Of a stretch of DNA of 64,000 nucleotides, positions 63,372 through 64,000 are shown one piece after another. Below the pieces are notes generated by a model. It ran no database searches and was not told the DNA's origin. It saw only the letters and a program-made list of their open reading frames with translations. This stretch comes from Calothrix sp. NIES-4105 (GTDB taxonomy: Bacteria > Cyanobacteriota > Cyanobacteriia > Cyanobacteriales > Nostocaceae), in assembly GCF_002368415.1 (NCBI RefSeq), contig NZ_AP018290.1:3175614-3239613 (forward strand), given 5' to 3'. Position 1 is the stretch's first letter. The number at the start of each line of letters is the position of its first letter. The translations under genes were made by a program, and so were the position numbers.

Positions 63372-64000
63372 TTAGCGATACTCGTCTCCACAATCCCCAA
63401 TAATTTGATACAAATCTTCCGATTTTTGAGATATTGCGTCAATTTGCTTCAAATCATCACCATTTAACGCTAAGTCAAATACTTTCACGTTATCTTCCAA
63501 ATGCTCTGATATACTTAAGCGCGCGCCAACAATTACACCACCAACAGCGGGCTTATCTAATATATAACGTACAGCAATATTCGCAATACTACAGTTATGT
63601 TTATCAGCAAGTTGCTTTAAGGTTGACAGCAACTCTTGGAATAAACTCCAACCACCCCAAGCATCAACCATATTTTTATACTTACGCAAACTAACTGTTG
63701 CCAACTCAGCCCCGCGCGGTTCGGGTTTTCCTAAATATTTCTCTGACAACAACCCACCGCAAAGTGTACCGTAAGTAAATAGTTTAATATTGTGCTGCTG
63801 ACAAAAGTTAATCATATTAACTTCAGGGCGCCTGTCAACGAGCGAAAATTGAACTTGATTTGAAACAATTTTAATGCCTGCTTCTGTAATAATTTGTAGA
63901 TGCTCGGTATCAAAATTAGTCAAAGCTAAATGCTTAATTTTGCCCTCTGATTGTAACTCAGCCATATATTTAAGGGCATCAAGGTAATTACTATCGCGGT
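63372..64000 (-). CDS. Aldo/keto reductase family protein, C-terminal part
   Basis: Open to the window edge: the frame extends past the Met at 63965 to NYLDALKYMAELQSEGKIKH. It includes LALTNFDTEHLQIITEAGI, VSNQVQFSLVDRRPE, LFTYGTLCGGLLSEKYLG and a C-terminal NADPH-binding-type segment VGGVIVGARLSISEHLEDN. The N-terminal catalytic Tyr region is outside the window. The family reduces carbonyl compounds with NADPH; the substrate is unknown. Confidence 0.88.
   Translation of the reverse strand, partial: RDSNYLDALKYMAELQSEGKIKHLALTNFDTEHLQIITEAGIKIVSNQVQFSLVDRRPEVNMINFCQQHNIKLFTYGTLCGGLLSEKYLGKPEPRGAELATVSLRKYKNMVDAWGGWSLFQELLSTLKQLADKHNCSIANIAVRYILDKPAVGGVIVGARLSISEHLEDNVKVFDLALNGDDLKQIDAISQKSEDLYQIIGDCGDEYR

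Overview
The window looks like a chromosomal segment from a filamentous, Nostocales-type cyanobacterium. The evidence is gene content: a PEP-CTERM protein, DUF2301 and Ycf23/DUF561 proteins, an XisI-family protein, a NB-ARC/WD40 receptor-like protein, Uma2 (DUF820) proteins, a FetB-like permease and a SucC/SucD-like pair. Intergenic space is moderately AT-rich and full of the short palindromic repeats typical of these genomes. HIP1 (GCGATCGC), the usual cyanobacterial palindrome, occurs only about twice. GGCGCC occurs about 110 times by eye, so it seems to be this genome's highly iterated palindrome.

Layout. 1-16.1 kb: the N-terminus of an S8 peptidase, a PEP-CTERM surface protein, and a 4,799-residue RTX/Calx-beta/subtilase protein carrying five 480-bp in-frame tandem repeats, all on the minus strand. 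16.1-22.4 kb: repeat-rich spacer, a peptidoglycan-binding protein, a D-amino-acid oxidase, a YdcF-like/DUF2301 pair, an S-adenosylmethionine hydrolase-type enzyme and a 51-residue protein. 22.7-26.8 kb: an accessory patch with a phage-type adenine methyltransferase containing a coding minisatellite, a small HTH protein, an XisI protein without XisH, a GIY-YIG protein and two 335-bp structured repeats. 26.9-30.6 kb: housekeeping genes accD, prepilin peptidase and leuB. 30.7-32.3 kb: repeat-dense DNA with a decayed TnpB-type transposase, a 269-bp tandem array and a MITE insertion whose empty site survives in the next repeat unit.

33.1-44.2 kb: an ABC exporter (ATPase plus permease), the SucD/SucC-like pair (the SucD-like chain has Gln where the phosphohistidine should be), a large membrane protein, a FetB-like permease, a DegT-type aminotransferase and a Ycf23 homologue. 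44.4-56.3 kb is a graveyard of accessory and conflict genes: a frameshifted NB-ARC/14xWD40 gene, two Uma2 proteins, a decayed DUF4365/partner/PIN locus, a WD40 remnant, a frameshifted DUF1016 (PDDEXK) nuclease preceded by a duplicated stub of its own 5' end, and an NRPS relic in which the start of a condensation domain is fused to the end of a terminal module. 56.8-64 kb: tex, small hypothetical proteins, DUF4385, a VOC protein, an HTH/DUF6932 toxin-antitoxin-like pair, an exported methyltransferase and an aldo/keto reductase running off the window.

Few genes form long operons. The clearest units are the YdcF/DUF2301 overlap, the ABC ATPase-permease pair, SucC/SucD, DUF4365/partner (ATGA overlap), HTH/DUF6932 (8-nt overlap) and aldo/keto reductase/methyltransferase. 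No rRNA, tRNA or CRISPR array was found.
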